Positions 1-8,313 of a stretch of 64,000 bases of DNA are shown piece after piece. Both the position numbers and the translations under genes were made by a program. The notes beneath the pieces are model-generated. The model saw nothing but the letters and a program-made list of their open reading frames with translations, made no database searches and was not told where the DNA came from. Position 1 is the stretch's first letter; each line of letters opens with the position of its first letter. The stretch lies in the NCBI RefSeq assembly GCF_018130765.1, contig NZ_JAFCJZ010000008.1, forward strand, positions 124,001-188,000, read 5' to 3'. Origin of the DNA: Bradyrhizobium iriomotense. GTDB lineage: Bacteria; Pseudomonadota; Alphaproteobacteria; Rhizobiales; Xanthobacteraceae.

Positions 1-1334
1 GATTTGAGTTCGGCAAGCCTACCTTGCTCGACCGCCCGCACAATCGCTTCCTGGTAGTTGCCCGAGTCGAGCAACGCGCCGGTCGCGGTGCGATAGGGAA
101 ACGCGCCGGCATCGATCAGATTGCGCTTGATCACATCGAGCGGATCAAGGCCAAGCCCGATGGCGATCCGCTGCACCAGCCGCTCGAGCGCGAAATAGAC
201 CTGCGGCCCGCCAAAGCCGCGGTTGAGGCCGGTCGGCGTCTTGTTGGTGACGACGACGCGGTTGCGAACCTTGACGTGGGTGATGTCGTAGGCGCCGGTC
301 AGATTGCCGTGCATGCGGTACAGCGTCGCTGGCTCGGGCGCACGCAAGTGGGCGCCGCAATCCTCGACCTGGTCCCAGTCGAGCGCGAGGATCTTGCCGT
401 CGGCAGCCACCGCCGCCGACAGCGTCGTCGCGCGGTTGGTCGCCGACACCGAGGCGGTGAGATGCTCGAGCCGGTCCTCGATCCATTTCACCGGCCGCGC
501 GGTGATACGCGCCGCAGCAGCGATCAGCGCGATGTAGGGAAACACACCCTGCTTGACGCCAAAGCTGCCGCCGGAATCCGGCGGCGTACGCAGGCGCAGC
601 CTATTGCCCGGCACCTTCAGCGCGCGCGCAATCACCGTATGGATGCTGAATGGGCCCTGGAAATTGGCGAGCACCTCATAGGCGTCCTCGCCGGCATCGT
701 GCGAGGCGACGACGCCATAGGTCTCGATCGGCGTGCAGGAGTTGCGGGGATATCTGATGTCGATGGAGAAGCGATGCGGCGCATCCGCAAAGGCTTTTTC
801 AGGTTCGCCGTACCGGAATGAGCGATCGCTGGCGAGATTGCCGGGAAAGCCGTCATGCAGCACGGGCGCGCCTGCGGCGATCGCGCCAAGCGGATCGACG
901 ACGGCGCCGCGCGGGCGATATTCGACGTTGATCAGCTCCGTCGCATCCTCGGCGCGCGCACGATCCGTCGCGACCACTACAGCAACGGGCTCGCCGACAT
1001 AGCGCACGCGGTCCATCGCGATCGGCCAGCACTCCACCGGCGCCTTCACGCCGACGACGAGGCTTGTGGTGACGGCCTTGACGTCGCTGCCGGTCAGAAC
1101 CGCGGCAACGCCCGGCAGGCGTTTTGCAGCTTCAGCATCGATGGAGAGAATATCGGCGTGTGCATGCGGGGAGCGCAAAATCGTCGCGTGCAGCGTGCCA
1201 GGCGCAACACCGAGATCGTCGATGAAGCGGCCGCGGCCGGAGAGCAGCGCGGCGTCCTCGACGCGCTCGATGGAGCGCCCGACCCACGGCTCATCGCCAT
1301 TTCCCGGATTTGCGGATTTGACCGCCTGCAACAT
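1..1334 (-). CDS. xanthine dehydrogenase family molybdopterin-binding subunit (N-terminal part, cut by window edge)
   Basis: The first 444 residues of a CoxL/XdhB-like large subunit of a molybdenum hydroxylase are visible; the rest lies beyond the left edge. After the start come the family's WVGRSIERVEDAALLSGRG opening, an RFIDD stretch, HATILRSPHAHA, and later NRGFGGPQVYFALERLV, which matches the conserved substrate/cofactor loop. Family members hydroxylate N-heterocycles, aldehydes or purines with a Mo-pterin cofactor, working with FAD and 2Fe-2S subunits that may lie further left. The ATG at 1334 has GGGAGG about 12 bases upstream. An AraC gene lies just upstream on the same strand, and an AraC-type direct repeat (1415-1441) sits before the start. 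The substrate cannot be read from the sequence. Confidence 0.85.
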   Translation of the reverse strand, partial: MLQAVKSANPGNGDEPWVGRSIERVEDAALLSGRGRFIDDLGVAPGTLHATILRSPHAHADILSIDAEAAKRLPGVAAVLTGSDVKAVTTSLVVGVKAPVECWPIAMDRVRYVGEPVAVVVATDRARAEDATELINVEYRPRGAVVDPLGAIAAGAPVLHDGFPGNLASDRSFRYGEPEKAFADAPHRFSIDIRYPRNSCTPIETYGVVASHDAGEDAYEVLANFQGPFSIHTVIARALKVPGNRLRLRTPPDSGGSFGVKQGVFPYIALIAAAARITARPVKWIEDRLEHLTASVSATNRATTLSAAVAADGKILALDWDQVEDCGAHLRAPEPATLYRMHGNLTGAYDITHVKVRNRVVVTNKTPTGLNRGFGGPQVYFALERLVQRIAIGLGLDPLDVIKRNLIDAGAFPYRTATGALLDSGNYQEAIVRAVEQGRLAELK

Positions 1335-1414
1335 GTCCCGGCATACCTCCCGACGCGTTCTTTGACGCGGCGGTGACACTTGTCAGGACAGGGGCTGCGC
1401 GGGCCATACCGCCC

Positions 1415-1441
1415 GCTCTCACGACTTACCAAATCGTCTCA
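1415..1441 (-). promoter_or_regulatory. candidate AraC-type operator (direct repeat, 20-bp spacing) upstream of the molybdenum hydroxylase gene
   Basis: On the minus strand TGAGACG (1441-1435) is followed exactly 20 bp later by TGAGAGC (1421-1415), with TTGGTAAGT between them. The same arrangement, including TTGGTAAGT, recurs at 8153-8179 before the Bug-type binding protein gene. Direct half-sites two helical turns apart are typical for AraC-family activators, and an AraC gene adjoins this site. The protein-site pairing is inferred. Confidence 0.55.
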
Positions 1442-1476
1442 TTCGAGCGCGTGCAGCGCAATATCGGTCGCAGGAC

Positions 1477-2316
1477 TCAACCCGCAAGACGCGAGACGTT
1501 GCGAAACTCGCGCGGGCTGACGCCGGCATGGTCGCGGAAGAAGCGCGTGAAATGCGCCGGCTCCGGAAAACCAAAGCGCTCGCTGAGCTCGCCGAGCGGC
1601 GTATCCTCGCGCATCACAGCATCGAGCGCGCGCTCCATGCGGACGACGTTGAGATAGATCTTTGGCGAGACGCCGAGCGAGGTCTCGAACAGGCGGAAGA
1701 ACTGCGCGCGCGAGAGCCCGGCGCCCTTCACGAACTGATCGACGCTGCCATAGGAATCCTGCACGCGCATTGCATCCATCGCGCGGCGAATGCGCCAGTC
1801 GCAGCTCACCGCGCTCATGCCACGGATCGAGGTCGGAAAGCTGCGCCAGGGCGTGAAGCGCTCGATCACCGCGATCATCAGGTCCGACAGCGTCTGCTCG
1901 TGGGTCCGCACCGCGTCCGGATTGGCCATCATCTCAGCCGCCAGATGCAGCGTGAGCTGGCGGATGCGCGGCGATACCTCGCCCGATGGGCGCTCGAAAA
2001 AACCCGGCGCGCCGCTCGCGGCCCATCCCGGGCGGAACTCCTTCAGCCATTCCGGCTCGATATAGAGCGCCATGATCAGCGTGCGCGGACGATTGACGTC
2101 GTGCACATAGGCATGCGGCTTCCAGCCGTCGACCAGCACGGCGGCGGTATCCGTCAGCGGCGTGACCTGGTCGCCGACCATGAACTGCGTATCGGCGCCC
2201 TCGACCTTGAGCAGGACATGGCAATGATGATGGGCGTGGCGGACCAGCGAACGGTCCATGTCGAGCAGAGCGACCCTGCCAAAAGCGCCGTGAGCAATGC
2301 GCAGGGCCGTCGACAT
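1477..2316 (-). CDS. AraC family transcriptional regulator
   Basis: A 279-residue regulator with an N-terminal cupin-like sensor (HAHHHCHVLLKVEGAD, typical of ligand-binding AraC members) and a C-terminal double helix-turn-helix. The last part contains FGFPEPAHFTRFFRDHAGVSP, matching the conserved second HTH. The ATG at 2316 was chosen because GGAAGGAAC precedes it; an in-frame ATG ten codons upstream lacks such a signal. It lies between ubiD and the molybdenum hydroxylase gene, all on the minus strand, and the repeated motif at 1415-1441 is a likely target. The inducer is unknown. Confidence 0.88.
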   Translation of the reverse strand: MSTALRIAHGAFGRVALLDMDRSLVRHAHHHCHVLLKVEGADTQFMVGDQVTPLTDTAAVLVDGWKPHAYVHDVNRPRTLIMALYIEPEWLKEFRPGWAASGAPGFFERPSGEVSPRIRQLTLHLAAEMMANPDAVRTHEQTLSDLMIAVIERFTPWRSFPTSIRGMSAVSCDWRIRRAMDAMRVQDSYGSVDQFVKGAGLSRAQFFRLFETSLGVSPKIYLNVVRMERALDAVMREDTPLGELSERFGFPEPAHFTRFFRDHAGVSPREFRNVSRLAG

Positions 2317-2369
2317 CAGTTCCTTCCTCCCAGCGTTGCGCTGCAAAACGATTGGCTTGTCGGCGCGGC

Positions 2370-2399
2370 ACTATAAGCAGCGTCAGCTTCATATTCCAA
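2370..2399 (-). promoter_or_regulatory. possible sigma-70 promoter of the AraC gene
   Basis: On the minus strand TTGGAA (2399-2394) and TATAGT (2375-2370) are separated by 18 bp, about 55 bases before the AraC start codon. This would let the regulator be transcribed separately from the upstream ubiX-ubiD pair. Recognised by eye only. Confidence 0.35.
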
Positions 2400-2422
2400 C
2401 CGCGCAAACGGACGCAAGTCGG

Positions 2423-3838
2423 TCATGCGCGCGCCTCCGCAAGCAACCGCGCGACCGCGGCGCCTGGGTCGGGCTGCAAGGCCGCGGCGAGATCGACCTC
2501 CTCCTCGCCCTTGACGCGAATGCGCTTGAAGGCGAGTTCGGGCGCGCTGACCGGCGCCGTCGCGTCCAAGCCCATCTTCGCGCTGATACCGTTGTCGGTG
2601 GTCGGATCGAGCTTCGAGCCGAGCGCGCCTGCGACGACCATGAGATCGCGATCGGCCTGGAAGCGTGTCGCCACCGCCCATTCAATCTCCTCGGACGAGG
2701 AGATGTCGACATCCTTGTCCACCACGATCACCTGCTTGATGTCGTAGTGCGCGCCGAAGGCGCTCATCATGATGTTCTTGGGCTCGCCATCATTGGCCTT
2801 GTCGATCTTGATCGCGAGATGATAGCGGCAGGTGCCGCCGCGCGTGAGGCGAACGTCGATCACACCAGGAAAGCTGCGGCGCAGATGCTGGAGCAGCGTC
2901 GCCTCGCGCGGCACGCCGCCGAGGATCAGGTGCTCAAAACCGCCGCCGACGATGGTGTGGAAGATTGGCTTGGCACGATGCGTAATCGCGTCGACCTCGA
3001 TCACCTCGCGATTCGCGCGCGGCCCGTAATATTGAGGGAATTCGCCGAACGGCCCCTCCGGCTCTCGCACGCCCTGCAAAATGCGCCCCTCGATCACGAT
3101 CTCCGCATGGGCGGGTACGCGAACCGAATTGGTGCGGCACTTCACGACATCGACGGGCGAGCCGAGCAGCGCGCCGGCAATCGCCATCTCGTCCTCGTCG
3201 AGCGCGGCGATCGCCTGCGAGGCCAGCATCAGGGCCGGATGCGCGCCGATCACGATCGCGATCTCCAGCGCCTGGCCCAGCTCTTCGGCAAGACGATAAT
3301 AGGAGAAGGTATGCCGCGGCAGCAGCAGCACGCCGATGCGATTCTTGCCGGAAATCTGGCAGCGATGGATCGAGACGTTCTGCACGCCGTTCCTGGGATT
3401 GCGCGCGATCAAGAGGCCGGCCGTGATGTAGGGGCCGCTGTCGCGCTCATTGTGCTTGGGGACCGGAAGCTGGCGCAGCAGATCGACATCGTCATGGACG
3501 ACCTCCTGCACCGGCCCGCTCGCGACCTCGTGCGTCGGCAGCGGATGGCTCGCGGCGGCCAGGAACCGCGGCAGCAGCTGCTCCTCGGTGACGCCGATGG
3601 AATCGGCGACCCAGTCGCGGCCGGCAAAGAGGTTGGCGACGACGGGGATCGCGTGCCCGTCCGGGCGCGGAAACAGCACGGCGCTGTCGCGTTCCAGCCG
3701 CTTGGCGATGGCGGCGAGCTCATCCGCCAGCGCAACACCCTCGCGCGCGATCGCGAGCTTGCCGCGTTCGGCGAGGTAGCCGAGCCAGGTGCGCAGATCG
3801 GCGGGCGAGCCCTTCCTCGCAACATTGTCCATTCGCAT
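2423..3838 (-). CDS. UbiD family prenyl-FMN-dependent decarboxylase
   Basis: A 471-residue UbiD-family enzyme, which reversibly decarboxylates aromatic or alpha,beta-unsaturated acids using prenylated FMN. The family's catalytic Arg-Glu-Glu set is visible as R159 (NVSIHRCQ) and E261/E266 (REPEGPFGEFPQYY). The Mn/K cofactor ligands correspond to N154, H176 and E217. It follows the flavin prenyltransferase gene ubiX by 26 bases on the same strand, so the two are probably co-transcribed. The setting (molybdenum hydroxylase, LysR and AraC regulators) suggests a catabolic aromatic-acid decarboxylase rather than the ubiquinone-pathway UbiD; the substrate is not evident. Confidence 0.9.
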   Translation of the reverse strand: MRMDNVARKGSPADLRTWLGYLAERGKLAIAREGVALADELAAIAKRLERDSAVLFPRPDGHAIPVVANLFAGRDWVADSIGVTEEQLLPRFLAAASHPLPTHEVASGPVQEVVHDDVDLLRQLPVPKHNERDSGPYITAGLLIARNPRNGVQNVSIHRCQISGKNRIGVLLLPRHTFSYYRLAEELGQALEIAIVIGAHPALMLASQAIAALDEDEMAIAGALLGSPVDVVKCRTNSVRVPAHAEIVIEGRILQGVREPEGPFGEFPQYYGPRANREVIEVDAITHRAKPIFHTIVGGGFEHLILGGVPREATLLQHLRRSFPGVIDVRLTRGGTCRYHLAIKIDKANDGEPKNIMMSAFGAHYDIKQVIVVDKDVDISSSEEIEWAVATRFQADRDLMVVAGALGSKLDPTTDNGISAKMGLDATAPVSAPELAFKRIRVKGEEEVDLAAALQPDPGAAVARLLAEARA

Positions 3839-3864
3839 ACGGGTCTTTCCTTAAGGTCTTCAGG

Positions 3865-4485
3865 TCAGGGCGCGATCTTGCGCAGCGACGGCGAGCGGCG
3901 CTTGAGCGCCTCGTCCTCGCCCCAGCGGCGCACGACGCCGATGTCGATGTCGAACAGGTCGAGCACGCGGCCGACGGTGTGTTCGACCATGTCGTCGAGG
4001 TCCTCCGGCTTGGCGTAGAAGGCCGGCACCGGCGGCGCGATGATCGCGCCCATCTCCGAGAGCGCCGTCATCGTCCTGAGGTGCCCGGTGTGCAGCGGCG
4101 TCTCGCGCACCATCAGCACCAGGCGCCGGCGCTCCTTGAGCACGACGTCGGCGGCCCGGGTCAGCAATGTCGTGGTCACGCCCGAGGCGACCTCGGACAT
4201 CGAGCGCATCGAGCACGGGGCCACGATCATCCCTGTGGTGCGAAACGAGCCGCTGGAGATGGCAGAGGCCATGTCGTCGATCGCATGGTTGACATTGGCG
4301 AGCGCCCTCACCTCCGCGATCTTCAGGTCGGTCTCATAGGCAAAGGTCTGCTCGGCGGTCTTGGACATCACCAGATGCGTCTCGACGCCGGCATTGCGCA
4401 GAAGCTGCAGCAGGCGCACGCCATAGGTGACGCCCGAGGCGCCGGAAATGCCGATGATCATCCGCTTGGGGCTGGCGTCCTGCAT
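3865..4485 (-). CDS. UbiX family flavin prenyltransferase
   Basis: A 206-residue flavin prenyltransferase that makes prenyl-FMN for the neighbouring UbiD enzyme. It shows the N-terminal FMN-binding GISGASGV motif, the conserved APCSMRSMSEVASG segment and LVLMVRETPLH, all hallmarks of UbiX/Pad1. The ATG at 4485 is preferred because GGGAG lies about 11 bases upstream and the length fits the family; an in-frame ATG 20 codons further upstream would add a non-conserved tail. It is first in the ubiX-ubiD pair and is divergent from the LysR gene, with a strong dyad between them. Confidence 0.92.
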   Translation of the reverse strand: MQDASPKRMIIGISGASGVTYGVRLLQLLRNAGVETHLVMSKTAEQTFAYETDLKIAEVRALANVNHAIDDMASAISSGSFRTTGMIVAPCSMRSMSEVASGVTTTLLTRAADVVLKERRRLVLMVRETPLHTGHLRTMTALSEMGAIIAPPVPAFYAKPEDLDDMVEHTVGRVLDLFDIDIGVVRRWGEDEALKRRSPSLRKIAP

Positions 4486-4577
4486 GTCTTTGGTTTCGCT
4501 CCCGTGGATCACGCGCCCACTGAGGTCCACGTTCATCCGCGGCAAGACTAGGCAATCGCATCCATCACCACAAATAA

Positions 4578-4599
4578 TGATTGATTATATAATCGATCA
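4578..4599. promoter_or_regulatory. candidate LysR operator (22-bp dyad) between ubiX and lysR
   Basis: A near-perfect inverted repeat whose core reads ATTGATTATATAATCGAT; only one base pair departs from symmetry. It is AT-rich in a GC-rich setting, lies between divergent ubiX and lysR, and fits the T-N11-A pattern of LysR boxes. Binding by the adjacent LysR protein is an inference. Confidence 0.6.
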
Positions 4600-4645
4600 T
4601 CAGAGATGATTGCCGGCGAGGAGATCAGCGACTAAGGACACGCCC

Positions 4646-5626
4646 GTGGAACTCAGGCAGATGCAATATTTCCTGTGCCTGGCGGAGGAAAAGAACGTCA
4701 CCCGCGCCGCGCGCCAGCTCAACATCGTGCAGCCGGCGCTGAGCATGCAGATCGCCAAGCTCGAGGCCGAGCTCGGCCAAAAGCTGTTCGACCGCAGCGT
4801 CCAGGGCATGACGCTGACCAGCGCCGGCGAGGCCCTGGTGCGGCTGACAGCACCGATCGTGCGCGACGCCGAATATGCACGGCAGGAGATGGCGCAGCTC
4901 GGCGGGCGCATCTCGGGCCGCGTCTCGGTCGGCCTCATCACGTCCGTGGCGCAAAGCACGATGGCGAGGTCGTCGGCGACCGTCGCCAGCCGCTATCCCG
5001 AGATCACGCTGTCGGTCTGCGAGGGCTATACCGAGACGCTGGTCGACTGGGTCAACACCGGCCAGCTTGACTTCGCCCTGATCAACGTGCCGCGCCGCAA
5101 GACGGCGCTGGCCGCGCATCAAATCATGGACGAGGAGATGGTGTTCGCCTGCCGCAAGGACGGCCCGATCAAGCCGCCTGCAAAACTGCGTTTCGACCAC
5201 ATCGCGAATGTCGACCTCGTGCTACCGTCGAAGCGCCACGGCCTGCGCCTGATCCTCGACGAGCACGCCGCCGCACTCGGCATCGACCTGCGCCCGCGCC
5301 TGGAGCTCGACACCCTGCCCGCGCTCTGCGACGTGATCGCGACCACCGATTTCGCAACCGTGCTGCCGACCATCGCACTTCGGCAATCGCTAGCCAGCGG
5401 CACCATCCGGGCGCATCGCTTCGACACGCAGCGGATCGTGCGCTCGATCGCCTGGGTGCATCACCCCAGGCGTGCGGTGTCGGTCGCGGCCAAGGCCGTG
5501 CTTGACGTCATCAGCGACGATCTTGCGCAGGCCGCAGCCGTTGCGAGCGAATTCGTGGAGCCTGCCTCGCGTGGCGCGACCTCACTTTCCCGCAAGCGTC
5601 CAAAGCGGCGGAGGCGAGCGGATTAG
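4646..5626 (+). CDS. LysR family transcriptional regulator
   Basis: A 326-residue LysR regulator. The N-terminal winged helix-turn-helix begins MELRQMQYFLCLAEEKNVT and includes ARQLNIVQPALSMQIAKLE; the rest is a periplasmic-binding-like inducer domain. The GTG at 4646 was chosen because AAGGAC lies 7-8 bases upstream and the product begins exactly where LysR proteins usually do. The C-terminus is unusually basic (RKRPKRRRRAD). It is divergent from ubiX-ubiD, the usual arrangement for a LysR regulator and its target, and the dyad at 4578-4599 lies between them. The inducer is probably an aromatic acid, by inference. Confidence 0.92.
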   Translation: MELRQMQYFLCLAEEKNVTRAARQLNIVQPALSMQIAKLEAELGQKLFDRSVQGMTLTSAGEALVRLTAPIVRDAEYARQEMAQLGGRISGRVSVGLITSVAQSTMARSSATVASRYPEITLSVCEGYTETLVDWVNTGQLDFALINVPRRKTALAAHQIMDEEMVFACRKDGPIKPPAKLRFDHIANVDLVLPSKRHGLRLILDEHAAALGIDLRPRLELDTLPALCDVIATTDFATVLPTIALRQSLASGTIRAHRFDTQRIVRSIAWVHHPRRAVSVAAKAVLDVISDDLAQAAAVASEFVEPASRGATSLSRKRPKRRRRAD

Positions 5627-5726
5627 AACCGATCGAGATTCAGGCCAGCAGCGTTGAAAGTCGCACTGGCTGGCCAGATATTGGTTGGGTCCAGTCCATC
5701 GCATCCGGATCGATCATTCGCCCACC

Positions 5727-6545
5727 ATGCCCTTCTTCCGGCTCAACGACGGCGACCTTCGCCCCGATGACTCCATCGATTTCAACCCGGAGGACGTGCC
5801 GCGCCCCATCGCGGCGTTCGGCGGCGAGATCGTCACGAAGGGGACGGAGGTGGCGATGCATGCGCATCGCAAGGACGAGCTTGTCCTGTCCTTGCGCGGC
5901 GTCGTCAGGCTGGAGGCCGGGCAAGGCATCTGGATCGTGCCGCCGCGCTGCGCGGTGTGGATTCCCGGCGATGTTCCACACAGCGTGACCGTCGCCGGAA
6001 ATGTCGAGGTCCATTGCCTGTTCCTCGAGCCGGATGCGGCGCCGACCCTGCCCCGACAATGCTGCGCATTGACGATCTCTCCACTGCTGGAGCGTCTGCT
6101 CGTGCACGCCACGCATATGCCGGCGCTGTACGACGTCCACGGCGCCGACGGCCGCATCGCCACCGTGCTGCTCGACCAGCTGTCAGCGGCACCCGTCGAA
6201 GAGCTGCGCTTCCCGATGCCTGTAGACATCAGGCTGCGACGGATCGCCAGCGCGATGATGGAAGATCCATCCGATCGCGCGACGATCGACGATTGGGGCC
6301 GGCGCATCGCCGTCGCGCCACGCACCCTCACCCGTATCCTGCAGCGTGAGACCGGCATGAGTTTCGGCCGCTGGCGGCAGCAGCTTCACATTCTCATCGC
6401 GCTTCAGCGCCTCGACCAGGGCGCCTCGGTCCAGGCCGTGGCGCTCGATCTCGGCTACGAGGGCGCAAGCGCCTTCGTCACCATGTTCCGCAAGGCGCTG
6501 GGCAAGCCGCCAGCGCGATATCTGGCGGACCGCCGCGCACACTGA
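5727..6545 (+). CDS. AraC family transcriptional regulator with N-terminal cupin domain
   Basis: A 272-residue regulator. The N-terminal cupin (MHAHRKDELVLSLRG, then VPPRCAVWIPGDVPHSV) is followed by a C-terminal AraC HTH pair with LARYLADRRAH-like ending (GYEGASAFVTMFRKALGKPP). Cupin-AraC proteins of this type usually sense small molecules and often control neighbouring efflux or catabolic genes. The ATG at 5727 is the first reasonable start; no strong ribosome site is seen. It precedes a methyltransferase and a siderophore-interacting reductase on the same strand, so these are possible targets. Confidence 0.85.
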   Translation: MPFFRLNDGDLRPDDSIDFNPEDVPRPIAAFGGEIVTKGTEVAMHAHRKDELVLSLRGVVRLEAGQGIWIVPPRCAVWIPGDVPHSVTVAGNVEVHCLFLEPDAAPTLPRQCCALTISPLLERLLVHATHMPALYDVHGADGRIATVLLDQLSAAPVEELRFPMPVDIRLRRIASAMMEDPSDRATIDDWGRRIAVAPRTLTRILQRETGMSFGRWRQQLHILIALQRLDQGASVQAVALDLGYEGASAFVTMFRKALGKPPARYLADRRAH

Positions 6546-6650
6546 CCGAAAATCGCAATCGATTGTCCCATTCGCGGAATGCGCAGCGTGGGACGATCTC
6601 GTATTCAGACTCCGAAGCGCCGGTGGGCGCGTTGCAAGGGAGCTGGATAC

Positions 6651-7340
6651 ATGGATTCGATCAGCACAGGCCTCGTCGCGGACGTCCTTCATCGTCTTCA
6701 TCAGGAAGCGGAGAGCGCCGACGCGCCGCTGATGCAGGCCTTCGTGGATGAGGGCACGAGTCGCGAAGAGATGATCAGCCAGGCCATCGCGGCCGAGAGC
6801 CACGATCTCAATGAAGTCTACCAGCGATACGCGAACAATTTCCTCAGCGTCTCACCCCGGTTCGGCCGCTTCCTCTATATATGTGCGCGCGCCTGCAAGG
6901 CGAAGTGCATCGTCGAGTTCGGCTCGTCGATGGGGATTTCGGCGATCTACATGGCGGCGGCCCTGCGCGACATGGGCGGCGGCCGCCTGATCGGGACCGA
7001 TCTCGCGCCTGGCAAGATCGAGCGCGCACGGGCGAACGTCGCGGCCGCTGATCTCGCCGACCTCGTCGAGTTCAGGCTCGGCGATGCCCGCGAAACGCTC
7101 AGCGCAGGCCTTGGCGAGATCGACATGGTCATGCTCGACGGCGCCTTCACGCTCTATCTCCCTATTCTTAAACTACTGGAGCCGCAGCTCAAGCCCGGCG
7201 CACTCATCGTCGGCGAGAACGCGATCGAGGAGGCCTCCGGCTATATCGACTACGTCAGAGATCCTCAAAATGGCTACCTCTCGCTGTCGCTGCCGTTCGA
7301 TCCCGACCGCGGCAATGAACTCACGATCAAGACCAGATAG
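6651..7340 (+). CDS. class I SAM-dependent O-methyltransferase
   Basis: A 229-residue methyltransferase of the O-methyltransferase (CCoAMT-like) type. Motif I is VEFGSSMGISAIYMA, followed by an acidic GTDLAPGKIERAR strand, GDARETL, and the IDMVMLDGAF post-motif. The ATG at 6651 has AAGGGAG 7-13 bases upstream. The siderophore-interacting reductase gene starts 15 bases after its stop, so the two are probably co-transcribed. The acceptor, perhaps a catechol-like hydroxyl, cannot be told from sequence. Confidence 0.85.
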   Translation: MDSISTGLVADVLHRLHQEAESADAPLMQAFVDEGTSREEMISQAIAAESHDLNEVYQRYANNFLSVSPRFGRFLYICARACKAKCIVEFGSSMGISAIYMAAALRDMGGGRLIGTDLAPGKIERARANVAAADLADLVEFRLGDARETLSAGLGEIDMVMLDGAFTLYLPILKLLEPQLKPGALIVGENAIEEASGYIDYVRDPQNGYLSLSLPFDPDRGNELTIKTR

Positions 7341-7355
7341 TGCGGGAGCCAAGCC

Positions 7356-8111
7356 TTGAACGAGTCCGGCCAAGCCCCGCACATCTTCGAACCATCGCAG
7401 GTCCCGCAAGGCCGCGTCACACGGATGTTGCTGCGATGGCTGATGCGCCCTGCGCGCGTCGTGACCGTCGAGACGCTGTCGCCGGACTTTCGGCTCATCG
7501 AGCTCGAAGGCGAAGCCCTTAGGGATCTCGCCTGGACCGCGGGACAAAAGATCCAGGTCGCGATGGGCGCGGGCCTCAGCGCGCGCACCTATACGCCGAT
7601 GTCGTGGGACATCGGCCGCGGCAGAACACGACTCCTTGCTTTTGCGCATGGCGACGGTCCCGGCGCCCGATGGGCCAGCGGCTTGCGCGAAGGCGATACC
7701 TGCCAGTTCTTCGGGCCACGCCGCTCGCTCGATCTCGCCGGCCTTGAGGCACCTGTCGTCCTGTTCGGCGACGAGACCTCGTTCGGCCTTGCGGCGGCCA
7801 TGCGCGACAATCTGCAGGCCGGCGGCGCACTCCACATGTTCGAAGCCACTGATGTCGTGGAATCCCGGCAGGTGCTGGATGCCGTCAGCTTAAGCGAGGC
7901 GCGATTGATCGCGCGCAGTGGCGGCGACGCCCATCTCGCGGAGATCGAGGCGGAAATGCTGCGGCTTGCTGCAAACGGAGCGCAATTCGTGTTGACCGGC
8001 AAGGCCTCCTCGATCCAGCGCATCAGCCGCGCCCTGAAAGCGGCTAGCGTTGCGTCATCGCGGATCAAGGCAAAGGCCTATTGGGCGCCTGATAAGACCG
8101 GACTGGATTAA
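7356..8111 (+). CDS. siderophore-interacting protein (FAD-dependent ferric reductase, ViuB type)
   Basis: A 251-residue protein of the siderophore-interacting FAD/NAD(P)H reductase family, which releases iron from ferric siderophores in the cytoplasm. The ARTYTPMSWD segment is the flavin-binding RxYT motif, and LLAFAHGDGPGARWA is the conserved FAD-binding loop. The NAD(P)-binding half begins near VVLFGDETSFGLAA. The proposed start is a TTG with GGGAGCC upstream. It trails the methyltransferase gene in what looks like a two-gene unit. A role in iron release is known for the family; here it might equally serve another redox reaction. Confidence 0.85.
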   Translation: MNESGQAPHIFEPSQVPQGRVTRMLLRWLMRPARVVTVETLSPDFRLIELEGEALRDLAWTAGQKIQVAMGAGLSARTYTPMSWDIGRGRTRLLAFAHGDGPGARWASGLREGDTCQFFGPRRSLDLAGLEAPVVLFGDETSFGLAAAMRDNLQAGGALHMFEATDVVESRQVLDAVSLSEARLIARSGGDAHLAEIEAEMLRLAANGAQFVLTGKASSIQRISRALKAASVASSRIKAKAYWAPDKTGLD

Positions 8112-8152
8112 GCCTCGTCTCACTCGGACAAGATGTCGCGCCCGCAGCAGAA

Positions 8153-8179
8153 TGAGACGGGTTGGTAAGTTTTGAGACG
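8153..8179 (+). promoter_or_regulatory. candidate AraC-type operator upstream of the Bug-type binding protein gene
   Basis: TGAGACG at 8153-8159 is repeated at 8173-8179, exactly 20 bp later, with TTGGTAAGT between. Both halves and the central block match the site at 1415-1441. The downstream half ends 8 bases before a possible -35 element. An upstream inverted copy (CTCGTCTCA, 8114-8122) could pair with TGAGACGAG (8173-8181). This suggests joint control of the two promoters by the AraC protein at 1477-2316. Confidence 0.55.
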
Positions 8180-8187
8180 AGCAGGCA

Positions 8188-8217
8188 TGACGCTCGCATT
8201 CGCGAACTAACTACGAT
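8188..8217 (+). promoter_or_regulatory. possible activator-dependent promoter of the Bug-type gene
   Basis: TGACGC (8188-8193) and TACGAT (8212-8217) are separated by 18 bp. The weak -35 placed directly after the direct repeat is what an activated promoter would look like. Recognised by eye only. Confidence 0.3.
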
Positions 8218-8313
8218 CCAGGTGCAGAAAATCGCGACCTGGCTTCATCCCGACTCCTGTCCCGGACGATCCCAGGGCTCGCATAAAGAGACAGTCGGGA
8301 GATCCAGTCCGAG

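Noticed and set aside
1..1334. Possible frameshift or pseudogene of the molybdenum hydroxylase subunit
   Set aside because: The minus-strand frame from 1334 stays open to the window edge with continuous family similarity; it is merely cut by the edge.
2297..4018. 573-codon plus-strand frame across ubiD
   Set aside because: Antisense of a clear UbiD gene with all catalytic residues; no plausible domain.
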